From the NCBI RefSeq assembly GCF_000975115.1, contig NZ_BBRE01000004.1:186001-250000 (forward strand): a stretch of 64,000 nucleotides of DNA, given 5' to 3'. This stretch comes from Demequina oxidasica. Lineage in GTDB: Bacteria; Actinomycetota; Actinomycetes; Actinomycetales; Demequinaceae. The notes under the pieces are model-generated. The model did no database searches. It had not been told where the DNA came from and saw only the letters and a program-made list of their open reading frames with translations. This document shows positions 17,465 to 24,363 of this stretch, one piece after another (within the stretch, counting starts at the first letter, position 1; the number at the start of each line of letters is the position of its first letter). The position numbers and the translations under genes were made by a program.

Positions 17465-18219
17465 CCAAGACCGTGGTGATCATTCCCACGTTCAATGAGC
17501 GTGAGTCGCTGCCCATACAGATTGATGGGGTGCGCGCGGCATCCCCCGACGTCGACATCCTGGTGGTGGACGACGGCTCGCCGGACGGCACAGGGGAGTG
17601 GGCGGACCAGCGCGCAGAGGACGACGACCACGTGTTTGTCCTGCACCGCTCCTCCAAGCAAGGCCTTGGCGCCGCCTACCTGGCCGGTTTCGCCTGGGGC
17701 CTCGAGCGGGAGTACGACGTGCTGGTAGAGATGGACGCTGACGGCTCCCACCAAGCCAAGCAATTGCCAAGCTTGCTGGAACACGCGGGAAAATACAGTC
17801 TGGTCATCGGCTCGCGCTGGGTGCCGGGTGGCTCCGTCGTCAACTGGCCTACTCGTCGCAAATGGCTGTCTACGGGAGCCAACACTTATGTGGGACTGGC
17901 CTTGGGCATCGGCGTCAAGGACGCGACCGCCGGATACCGGGCATACACAGCCGATGCTCTACGGGGTTTGGATCTGGCTTCAGTCGAGTCCCAGGGCTAT
18001 TGCTTCCAGGTGGATATGTGCTGGCGCGTTATCCGCAACGGCGGCACTGTGCGCGAGGTGCCCATCGAGTTCGTGGAGCGCGAGTTTGGCACCTCAAAGA
18101 TGAGTGGTGACATCATTCAGGAGGCGCTTGTCAAGGTCACACAGTGGGGTGCCAAGCATCGCTGGGAACAGGTGACGGGAGCGTTGGGGCGCAAAAACGG
18201 CGCCTCACAAGGGGGGTAG
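17458..18219 (+). CDS. ppm1: Polyprenol monophosphomannose synthase (GT2)
   Basis: Family 2 glycosyltransferase that moves mannose from GDP-mannose to polyprenol phosphate, supplying the donor for lipoglycan and protein mannosylation. The 253-residue protein begins VVAKTVVIIPTFNERESLP and shows VVDDGSPDGTG, the metal motif EMDADGSH and the acceptor-site region SRWVPGGSVVNW, all typical of Ppm1/DPM1. The GTG at 17458 overlaps the lnt stop and has AAAGAGG about 6 nt upstream. Its position beside lnt agrees with the mycobacterial lnt-ppm1 arrangement. Confidence 0.92.
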   Translation: MVAKTVVIIPTFNERESLPIQIDGVRAASPDVDILVVDDGSPDGTGEWADQRAEDDDHVFVLHRSSKQGLGAAYLAGFAWGLEREYDVLVEMDADGSHQAKQLPSLLEHAGKYSLVIGSRWVPGGSVVNWPTRRKWLSTGANTYVGLALGIGVKDATAGYRAYTADALRGLDLASVESQGYCFQVDMCWRVIRNGGTVREVPIEFVEREFGTSKMSGDIIQEALVKVTQWGAKHRWEQVTGALGRKNGASQGG

Positions 18220-18234
18220 TGAGGCGCCGCTTTT
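18198..18234. terminator. Bidirectional rho-independent terminator between ppm1 and rbpA
   Basis: The arms GGCGCCTCAC (18199-18208) and GTGAGGCGCC (18219-18228) pair perfectly around a 10-nt loop, with one more C-G pair outside. TTTTG follows on the plus strand, and the complement of CAAAAACG provides a T run for the minus strand. The hairpin overlaps the ppm1 stop and serves the convergent genes ppm1 and rbpA. Confidence 0.85.
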
Positions 18235-18291
18235 GTGGACTACGCTGTCCAGACTCTGCTCGCTGACGAGTGGTCCGGGTGTGGTCGAGGT

Positions 18292-18627
18292 TTAGCCCCG
18301 ACGGCCAGCGCGGAGGAGTTCCAGACGCTCCTCGAGAAGTTCTTCGAGCTCGGGGATGGTGCGACGCTCGAGCAGCATGTCCCAGTGGGTACGTGCGGTC
18401 TTTACGTCCTTGTCCTCGGGCTGGGCGCCGTCGCGAAGTAGTGCGAGGGCGCCACAGTGGCACTCCCACGAGAGCGGTACGTCTGCCTCAACAGAGAACG
18501 GCATCGTCACGATGTGGCCGTTAGGGCAGTCGTACTTGTGTTCGGTACGTGCCGCGAGTTCAGCATTTGCTGCGGTTTCCATCGACTGGGTTCCCAGTCG
18601 CATTCCGCGAAGTGCGCGATCAGCCAT
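18292..18627 (-). CDS. rbpA: RNA polymerase-binding protein RbpA
   Basis: Actinobacterial transcription factor that binds RNA polymerase and the group 1/2 sigma factor and stabilises the open complex. The 111-residue protein shows the zinc site C34, H38 (DCPNGH), C56 and C58 (WECHCG), then the C-terminal sigma-interaction helices (RRTIPELEELLEERLELL). ATG 18627 is chosen because GGAGG lies 6-7 nt upstream and MADRALRG is the family start. A SigR/SigH-like promoter lies about 45 nt upstream of the start. Confidence 0.95.
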   Translation of the reverse strand: MADRALRGMRLGTQSMETAANAELAARTEHKYDCPNGHIVTMPFSVEADVPLSWECHCGALALLRDGAQPEDKDVKTARTHWDMLLERRTIPELEELLEERLELLRAGRRG

Positions 18628-18673
18628 GTCAGCCTCCAAGAGTGTGGGCTGGGGTGTGCCCACTCGTTACGGG

Positions 18674-18699
18674 AACGTGCGCGGAGCGTGCTTTGTTCC
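18674..18699 (-). promoter_or_regulatory. SigR/SigH-type promoter for rbpA
   Basis: On the minus strand GGAAC (18699-18695) is followed after exactly 18 nt by GTT (18676-18674). This fits the GGAAT-N18-GTT consensus of the SigR/SigH thiol-stress sigma factors, and rbpA is a known SigR target in Streptomyces coelicolor. The predicted start of transcription lies about 40 nt before the rbpA ATG. A SigR-like factor is not seen in the window. Confidence 0.6.
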
Positions 18700-18920
18700 C
18701 TGAATCGATGGTTGGGACCAAAGCATCGGCCGATGCTGGGTCAAGTTGCGCCGCAAAGGCGCCCGGAGGACTAACGGGCCACGCCAAAACCCGCATGACC
18801 CCTGCTTCTGCCACTGTAGCGGTGACTGACCCGGGTGTGCGCGCGAGCGTTCAATAACCGAAGTGTGGCTTTGTGGGACCCCGCAGGCGACGAACAGTAT
18901 ATGGTGGGGAGCACCGTAAC

Positions 18921-18936
18921 ATTGATACCTATCGAT
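18921..18936. promoter_or_regulatory. ArsR/SmtB-like operator upstream of the monooxygenase
   Basis: ATTGATA-CC-TATCGAT is a 7-2-7 inverted repeat with one mismatch, of the AT-rich type bound by ArsR/SmtB repressors. It stands 13 nt before the ATG at 18950, just before the ribosome binding site. No arsR gene is in the window, so the regulator would act from elsewhere. Confidence 0.4.
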
Positions 18937-18949
18937 ATAGGAGTTGCCC

Positions 18950-20380
18950 ATGCACCTGGATCCGCGCGAAGAGTTGCCTGTAGTGGTCATTGGGGCGGGG
19001 CCGGTCGGCCTCGCGGCCGCCGCTCACCTGCTTGAGCGCGGCCTGGAGACGCTAGTGCTGGAGGCGGGAGAGTCCGCAGGCTCGGCGGTGAGTCTGTGGG
19101 GACATGTGCGAATGTTTTCTCCTTGGCAGTACAACATCGACGACGCGGCCAGGCGCCTGCTGAACGCGACCGGATGGACGGCGCCCGCCGACGATGCACT
19201 TCCGACAGGGGCTGAGCTTGTGCGCGACTACGTTGCGCCGCTGGCCGCGACGGCCGAGATCTCGTCACGGTTGCACACTGGAGTGCGGGTACTGGCGGTA
19301 GCTCGAGATGGTGCCGACAAGACCCGCTCCCTGGGGCGCGAGCGGCGCGGCTATCGTGTTCGGACGCTGAACACGGATGGGCGAGTCGAAGACATTCGTG
19401 CTCGGGCCGTGATCGACTGCTCAGGCACATTCACGACCTCAAACCCACTCGGTGCCAGCGGCATGCCGGCGCACGGCGAAAACGACGCCGCCGCGTTTGT
19501 CGCAGGTCCCCTTCCCGATGTCCTCGGCAGTGATCGCGCCCGCTTTGCTGGCAAGCGCACGCTGGTGGTGGGGATGGGACATTCGGCCGCCAACACGCTC
19601 CTGCAGCTCCTCGAACTCGGCGAGTCAGAGGAGGGCACCTCGCTCACGTGGGCCATTCGTGGCGGATCGACCCGGCGACTGACCGGGGGGGGAGCGGACG
19701 ATGAACTGCCCGCCCGCGGGCTACTCGGCACCCGTCTCCAAGCGGCCGCCGATGCCGGGGAGGTCTCTCTCATCAAGCACGTGTCGATCGAGCAGCTCGT
19801 GGCAGGTTCGCACTCAGTGCGGGTGGTGGGCTCGACGCGTGCCGGCGATCTCGACTTTGAGGTGGATGTCATCGTCAACGCGACAGGGTTCCGGCCCGAC
19901 CTCGACATGCTGCGTGAGGTACGCCTCGATCTCGATCCCATAGTCGAATCGCCCACTGGCCTCGCGGCCCTCATCGACCCGAATCTGCACTCGTGTGGCA
20001 CCGTATCCCCTCACGGAGAGGCGCTCTTGCGCCACCCGGACGACGGCTTCTACCTGGCCGGCATGAAGTCGTACGGGCGCGCGCCAACATTCCTGCTCGC
20101 CACAGGATACGAGCAGGTGCGTTCGGTTGCGGCGGCGTTGGCCGGTGACCGGGCGAGTGCCGACCTGGTTCAGCTCAATCTGCCGGCGACGGGCGTGTGC
20201 AACACGGACATGGGCGAGACTCAGGGAGACGGTGTCGCGGAATCATGCTGCGGCGGCACAGCTCAAAGTCCTCAGCCCGTGGCGCTGCCCACCCTGGCCT
20301 CAGTTGGGGTTGGCTTTGCGACAGGTGTGGCCGACGGTCGGTCCGGTGACGCAACCCCCACCGGTGGCTCCTGCGGGTAG
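18950..20380 (+). CDS. FAD-dependent monooxygenase, ArsO-like, with Cys-rich tail
   Basis: Flavin-containing monooxygenase or disulfide-type oxidoreductase of 476 residues. The N-terminal FAD loop is GAGPVG (15-20), and a second NADPH-binding loop VVGMGHSAAN lies near 206-215. A conserved SLWGHVRMFSPWQYN segment follows the first domain. The C-terminus carries C433-C434 (ESCCGG) and C475 near the end, a pattern seen in flavoproteins linked to arsenic resistance. ATG 18950 has AGGAG 6 nt upstream. The last 109 nt overlap the convergent EamA gene. No arsenic transporter or reductase lies nearby, so the substrate is unproven. Confidence 0.7.
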   Translation: MHLDPREELPVVVIGAGPVGLAAAAHLLERGLETLVLEAGESAGSAVSLWGHVRMFSPWQYNIDDAARRLLNATGWTAPADDALPTGAELVRDYVAPLAATAEISSRLHTGVRVLAVARDGADKTRSLGRERRGYRVRTLNTDGRVEDIRARAVIDCSGTFTTSNPLGASGMPAHGENDAAAFVAGPLPDVLGSDRARFAGKRTLVVGMGHSAANTLLQLLELGESEEGTSLTWAIRGGSTRRLTGGGADDELPARGLLGTRLQAAADAGEVSLIKHVSIEQLVAGSHSVRVVGSTRAGDLDFEVDVIVNATGFRPDLDMLREVRLDLDPIVESPTGLAALIDPNLHSCGTVSPHGEALLRHPDDGFYLAGMKSYGRAPTFLLATGYEQVRSVAAALAGDRASADLVQLNLPATGVCNTDMGETQGDGVAESCCGGTAQSPQPVALPTLASVGVGFATGVADGRSGDATPTGGSCG

Positions 20381-21243
20381 TCATCCGAGGTAGTGACACT
20401 TCCTTTGCGGCTGCCGAGCCACACGGAGAACAGAATCACGCCCGCACCCGCCCACTGCACGGCCGACAGTGATTCGTGAAGCACGACCACGCCCAGCATC
20501 GTCGCCACCAGGGGCGCGAAGAAGGTGAGTATGACGACTCGCGAGGCCGGTAGCGCCAGAATTCCACGGAACCACAGCAGGTACGAGACGACCGCGCCCG
20601 CGATGGCGAGCCAGGCGTAGCCTGCGAGGTTTCCGACGCTGAGGGCATCCGGCAGGCCCTCGAAGGCGAGGGTGGGAATCAGAAGCACCAGTCCACCGGC
20701 CACGAGTTGCCAGGCTGTAAACGTAAGGAGCGGCACCGGACGACCCCAGCGCTTGGTGAGCACCACGCCCAGTGCGGTCGACGTGCCACCAAGGAGTCCG
20801 GCGATGACTCCTATGGTGTCGAGCTGCGCGGCGGGGGAGAGCACCAGCATTCCTACCCCGGCAATTCCCAACAGCGCAGCGATGATGGCATTGCGGCGCA
20901 CTGCCTCGTGAAGGATGACCATGGCGAGCAGTGTGGCAATGATGGGATTCACGGCCCCGAGCGTCGCGGAGACTCCGCCCGGAAGGCGGTAGGCCGAGAT
21001 GAACAGGAAGGCAAAGAAGGCGCCGATGTTGAGAGTGCCAAGCACGAGCGCCTTCCACCACCAGTCGTTGCGGGGGAGCGTACGGATGAGGGCGAGCAGG
21101 ATAAGTCCGGCCGGCAGCGCTCTGAGCGTTCCCGCGAGGAAGGGACGATCCGGCGGCAGGAACTCAGTGGTGACCAAGTAGGTCGTGCCCCACAGGGCAG
21201 GCGCGAACGCCGTGGTGGCGAGTAAGCTGCGGCTCGATGCCAT
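20272..21243 (-). CDS. EamA-family (DMT superfamily) exporter
   Basis: Inner-membrane metabolite exporter of 323 residues with ten predicted hydrophobic helices in two EamA repeats, starting FAPALWGTTYLVTTEFLPP and, in the second half, GGTSTALGVVLTKRWGRP. ATG 21243 is chosen because the helices start just after it. The C-terminal 35 or so residues are Pro, Ser and Thr-rich and are encoded opposite the end of the monooxygenase gene. The gene diverges from a MarR regulator with palindromic operators between them, so it is probably repressed by that protein. The substrate is unknown. Confidence 0.85.
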   Translation of the reverse strand: MASSRSLLATTAFAPALWGTTYLVTTEFLPPDRPFLAGTLRALPAGLILLALIRTLPRNDWWWKALVLGTLNIGAFFAFLFISAYRLPGGVSATLGAVNPIIATLLAMVILHEAVRRNAIIAALLGIAGVGMLVLSPAAQLDTIGVIAGLLGGTSTALGVVLTKRWGRPVPLLTFTAWQLVAGGLVLLIPTLAFEGLPDALSVGNLAGYAWLAIAGAVVSYLLWFRGILALPASRVVILTFFAPLVATMLGVVVLHESLSAVQWAGAGVILFSVWLGSRKGSVTTSDDYPQEPPVGVASPDRPSATPVAKPTPTEARVGSATG

Positions 21244-21255
21244 GATGTGCCAATC

Positions 21256-21269
21256 TCTTGATGTCAAGA
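21256..21269. promoter_or_regulatory. MarR-type palindromic operator O1, near the EamA start
   Basis: TCTTGA-TG-TCAAGA is a perfect inverted repeat with a 2-nt centre, 13 nt before the EamA start at 21243. It is a near copy, in inverted orientation, of the second site at 21301-21314, with flanks also conserved. Confidence 0.65.
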
Positions 21270-21300
21270 TAACTATTGCGGCCAGGCTACGTCGGTGTTA

Positions 21301-21314
21301 TCTTGATGTCAAGA
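21301..21314. promoter_or_regulatory. MarR-type palindromic operator O2, near the marR start
   Basis: TCTTGA-TG-TCAAGA again, with flanks TTA and GATAA that extend the symmetry. It lies 36 nt before the MarR ATG. The two sites are 45 nt apart centre to centre, which suggests one controls each divergent promoter. Confidence 0.65.
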
Positions 21315-21349
21315 GATAATTGTTTAGGTACACCGATCGGAGTGGACTG

Positions 21350-21898
21350 ATGACGAGCGAGACGGACAAACCGGACGCGGTCGATGGCTATTTGGCTCAG
21401 TGGGCCACGGAACGCCCGGATCTTGACGTGAGTCCGATGGCGATCATTGGACGGGTGTCCAGGCTTGCCGCGTTGTTGCAGGTGCGTCTGGATGCCGTTT
21501 TTGCCGAGTACGACCTGCAGGCATGGGAGTTCGATGTCATGGCGACGCTCGTGCGTGCTGGCTCGCCCCATGAACTGTCGCCGGGGTCCCTGGATCGATC
21601 CATGATGATTACGTCGGGAACTACTACACACCGCATCACCAAGCTCGAGCAGCGTGGGTTTGTCACGCGCCGTCGTGACGAGGACGACAAGCGCGTGGTG
21701 CACGTGATGCTGACTGACGCGGGCCGAATGGTCTTTGACGCCGCACAGGTCGCGCACCTCGAGAACGAACGTAGAATTCTCGAGCCGTTGTCCGAGCAGC
21801 ATCGTGCGATGTTGGTGAATAGCCTCAGGGCATTGTCGGGAGCGCTTGGTGATGACTCAGACGCCACAGGTGCCGTTCAGAAGCACAAATCTGCATAA
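21350..21898 (+). CDS. MarR-family transcriptional regulator
   Basis: Winged-helix repressor of 182 residues, probably acting as a dimer. The DNA-binding region includes LQAWEFDVMATLVRAG, then LDRSMMITSGTTTHRITKLE and GFVTRRRDEDDKRVVHVMLT, the usual MarR wing. ATG 21350 follows GGAG by 7 nt. It diverges from the EamA exporter, and two identical palindromes lie between them. The simplest reading is that it controls itself and the exporter in response to an unknown small molecule. Confidence 0.9.
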   Translation: MTSETDKPDAVDGYLAQWATERPDLDVSPMAIIGRVSRLAALLQVRLDAVFAEYDLQAWEFDVMATLVRAGSPHELSPGSLDRSMMITSGTTTHRITKLEQRGFVTRRRDEDDKRVVHVMLTDAGRMVFDAAQVAHLENERRILEPLSEQHRAMLVNSLRALSGALGDDSDATGAVQKHKSA

Positions 21899-21980
21899 CG
21901 CCGATAATTGACATTATGTCATTACGTGTGGGGAGCGCGAGCCGGAACCGCTACCCTGCGTGTCCTGAAACTCTGCGACG

Positions 21981-22005
21981 CCACGGGTCGTGGACCCCGC
22001 GGGGT
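21981..22005. terminator. Tandem GC hairpins, possible bidirectional terminator
   Basis: CCACG-GGT-CGTGG (21981-21993) is followed at once by the perfect palindrome ACCCCGCGGGGT (21994-22005). They lie in the gap between the convergent MarR and flavodoxin genes. No T run follows, so this is a position-based call. Confidence 0.4.
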
Positions 22006-22014
22006 ATCGGTCGG

Positions 22015-22512
22015 CTAGGCGAGAGCCAAGTACAGCAGTGTGACGCCGATGCCGTGCGCCCAGTCACGTACCGCCGCAAAATCGCGATGATCACCGAGCG
22101 GCGGGTTGATGACATGCATGACAGCACGCTCACCGACGTTGAGCCGGTCGTAGTCAATCGCACCCGCGAAGGTCACGTGCTCCTGCGCATTGGCGAGGCT
22201 GGCGAGCTGTTCCGATTCACTCGTCGCGTATCCGGGTTCCTTGAGCTCGCGAATCCCGGTGGAGAACAACCAGACATCGCGAACCCTAAGAGCCTCAGCG
22301 TGCTGCCGCACGAGCGCCGATGCGTCCCGCCGCCAGAGAGCGCCGTACACCGCACTGCCAACAATGACCGCGTCGTACGCCTCGACGGAGAGCACTCCGC
22401 ACGCATCCTCAACGTCGACGTCGAAGCCGATGGAACGAATCTCTGCGCCAATCGCCTGGGCAATTTCACGAGTTGAACCGTACTTGGAACCTACCGCTAC
22501 CAAAACTTTCAT
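22015..22512 (-). CDS. Flavodoxin-domain protein
   Basis: FMN-binding electron carrier or reductase of 165 residues. The phosphate-binding loop is VAVGSKYGSTREIAQAIG at about residues 4-21, followed by YDAVIVGSAVYGALWRRDA, the standard flavodoxin core. It resembles the HemG/flavodoxin-like group that includes menaquinone-dependent protoporphyrinogen oxidase, but membership cannot be settled by eye. ATG 22512 is preceded by AGAGGTG about 7 nt upstream. The gene is divergent from the lipoprotein gene at 22628. Confidence 0.85.
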   Translation of the reverse strand: MKVLVAVGSKYGSTREIAQAIGAEIRSIGFDVDVEDACGVLSVEAYDAVIVGSAVYGALWRRDASALVRQHAEALRVRDVWLFSTGIRELKEPGYATSESEQLASLANAQEHVTFAGAIDYDRLNVGERAVMHVINPPLGDHRDFAAVRDWAHGIGVTLLYLALA

Positions 22513-22614
22513 GAAGACACCTCTTTCTGTACCTCGATTGTCTCGCCGCTCACGCGCCCCATTGGAGGACGTTCGTCCCGTGCTCCTCCCCCTCTGAGTC
22601 GCTCGGCCTCCGCG

Positions 22615-22620
22615 TAGGGT
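22615..22620 (+). promoter_or_regulatory. -10 box (TAGGGT) for the leaderless lipoprotein gene
   Basis: TAGGGT ends 7 nt before the ATG at 22628, with no ribosome binding site between. This supports ATG 22628 over the upstream in-frame GTG at 22619. Confidence 0.5.
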
Positions 22621-22627
22621 GGACACT

Positions 22628-23242
22628 ATGTATCGCCAACTTGCAGCATCTGCCGCAGCATTGTCACTGGTAGGACTCCTGTCCGGATGCGGTCCGTCCA
22701 ATGTCGATCCCGTGGCAAGCCCAGCGAGCAACTCCCCCGGTGTGATCAACCAAGCAGCAATTGAGCGCATCGACGACATCGAGACCGCAGTGACACGATG
22801 GCGAGAGGCGGAATCAATAGCCGATGCCCACGGGGCTGCCGAGACTGCGCTCAACCTTGTCGTGGGCGCTGACGGCCCCAACTACGGTGATGCGGACGGC
22901 GATGGCAAGATCAGCGGCGACGTGGTGGAAGGCCTGTTGCCAGGACTGGCTGGGGAGGTCGGCCTTGCGCAGACTCCCCCGGTGAATCCGTGCGTCGAGG
23001 CGGATGTGCTGGGTGGGTCCTGGGAGGATCCGCAAGGTCGATGGGCTCAGGCCTTGGCGGCCGTCGACACCTGGACGCCATCCAAGAACACCATGCCGGC
23101 TTTGGCAAGCCACCCTCAACGAGTTTTCGGGTGGGCGTCCCTCGCCCTCGCCTCCGATGACCTCAACGAGGCTCACGAGTACGCGGGTCACGCTCAGATT
23201 CACGTGGAGGTGTCACGTAACGCCTTCGAGGACTGCAACTGA
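22628..23242 (+). CDS. Putative lipoprotein of unknown function
   Basis: Secreted, membrane-anchored protein of 204 residues. The N-terminus MYRQLAASAAALSLVGLLSGC is a signal peptide ending in a lipobox (LLSGC). The mature part is acidic and has no family that I recognise. Near residue 94 the loop DADGDGKISGD resembles an EF-hand calcium site (DxDxDG). Two further cysteines lie in the mature part, one near residue 122 and one two residues from the end. The upstream Lnt would add its third acyl chain. Confidence 0.7.
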   Translation: MYRQLAASAAALSLVGLLSGCGPSNVDPVASPASNSPGVINQAAIERIDDIETAVTRWREAESIADAHGAAETALNLVVGADGPNYGDADGDGKISGDVVEGLLPGLAGEVGLAQTPPVNPCVEADVLGGSWEDPQGRWAQALAAVDTWTPSKNTMPALASHPQRVFGWASLALASDDLNEAHEYAGHAQIHVEVSRNAFEDCN

Positions 23243-23342
23243 ATCCACTTTCCCGTCGGGCACGCCGATGTGGGCACGTTCCGTGTTAGGAATAGTGCAA
23301 GTACCAGCAAAATTGACGTGAAGTTCAAAGGAGGGTGACCTC

Positions 23343-24233
23343 GTGACCGACGCACCGCGAATCCTCGTGTTCGGTGGCATAAATCAGGATGAAGTCACCC
23401 GCGTGGCGCGTCATCCACTACCCGGCGAGACGGTAATAGCGACCTCCTCTCATACCTTCCAGGGCGGAAAAGGCGCGAATCAGGCATATGCGGCCGCCGT
23501 TGCCGGTAGTGACGCTGTGACCGTTGAGATGGTTGGCGCAGTCGGGGGCGATGACGCCGGGCTGTCCGCCCTTGCATCGTTGCAGGCCGCGGGGGTGGAC
23601 ACGGCTCTGGTGGCGACCATTTCGGGCGTTCCCACCGGTCGGGCTTACATCACCGTGAGTGATGCGGGTCAGAACTCGATCGTGGTGGCGCCCGGGGCAA
23701 ACTCACACCTCTCCGCCGCTGCCGTCGAGAACGTGATGGCGCCGACGGTCGTTGTTGCCCAGACCGAGGTGGGAGCCAGCGAGGTGAATGCGGTGTGCGC
23801 CTATGCCGAGCGTGTGGGTGCCCGCCTGGTGATCAACGACGGCCCCGTGGTGGGGCTCTCCCATGCTGCCCTTGCTTATGCCGACCCGTTGGTCGTGAAT
23901 GAACATGAGGCGGCTGATCTTCTTCGCGAGGTGATCCCACCCGCGGAGCATCTCGCCCTCGCGCGCGCCCTACTCGATCAGATCGGCTCTCGGTCCGTGG
24001 TGGTCACGCTGGGAGGCGCGGGCTCGGTGATCGCCGACGGCGACGGAGTCCGTCATCACGCGACGACTCTGGCGAGCACGGTGGTCGACACCACTGGTGC
24101 TGGCGACACGTTTGTCGGCGCACTCGCGGCGGCCTTGGCAACGCGCTCAACCCTCGATGACGCAATCGAATTGGCAGCCCACGCCGCGACAGCATCGGTC
24201 GGCTGGGCAGGGGCCCGCTCCCCTCTCCACTGA
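23343..24233 (+). CDS. PfkB-family sugar kinase (ribokinase-like)
   Basis: Phosphorylates a sugar or nucleoside with ATP; the closest recognisable type is ribokinase. The 296-residue protein shows the PfkB signature 1 GGKGAN (41-46) and signature 2 DTTGAGDTF, with the catalytic base at D255. GTG 23343 is preceded by AAAGGAGGGTG. No sugar transporter or regulator of a ribose operon is adjacent, so ribose specificity is only a default guess. Confidence 0.85.
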   Translation: MTDAPRILVFGGINQDEVTRVARHPLPGETVIATSSHTFQGGKGANQAYAAAVAGSDAVTVEMVGAVGGDDAGLSALASLQAAGVDTALVATISGVPTGRAYITVSDAGQNSIVVAPGANSHLSAAAVENVMAPTVVVAQTEVGASEVNAVCAYAERVGARLVINDGPVVGLSHAALAYADPLVVNEHEAADLLREVIPPAEHLALARALLDQIGSRSVVVTLGGAGSVIADGDGVRHHATTLASTVVDTTGAGDTFVGALAAALATRSTLDDAIELAAHAATASVGWAGARSPLH

Positions 24234-24299
24234 CGAATTGCTCAATCGCGCCCAGTAGTGACACGTGCAGCTAAGGACTCGGAACGCACGCAAGAACGA

Positions 24300-24334
24300 C
24301 GAAAGCGCACCTCCCGCAAGGAGATGCGCTTTCG
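24300..24334. terminator. Bidirectional terminator between the PfkB kinase and pyc
   Basis: CGAAAGCGCA (24300-24309) pairs perfectly with TGCGCTTTCG (24325-24334). An inner CTCC/GGAG stem extends the hairpin. It lies between convergent genes and carries T-rich ends on both strands. Confidence 0.8.
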
Positions 24335-24363
24335 CTTAGAGCCGAGTGGTGAATCTGAAACCG

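Larger units (their letters stand above)
18628..18949. other. 322-bp intergenic region between divergent rbpA and the monooxygenase gene
   Basis: No coding sequence is convincing here. Seen from left to right: the rbpA ribosome binding site, the SigR-like promoter (18674-18699), a 16-bp perfect palindrome AGCATCGGCCGATGCT (18722-18737), a GC-rich stretch without clear structure, then the ArsR-like inverted repeat (18921-18936) and the AGGAG ribosome binding site of the monooxygenase. Confidence 0.6.

Noticed and set aside
21909-21921. 13-bp palindrome TGACAT-T-ATGTCA behind the MarR gene
   Set aside because: It lies after a stop codon and away from a promoter; it could be chance or the start of a terminator, and there is no second copy.
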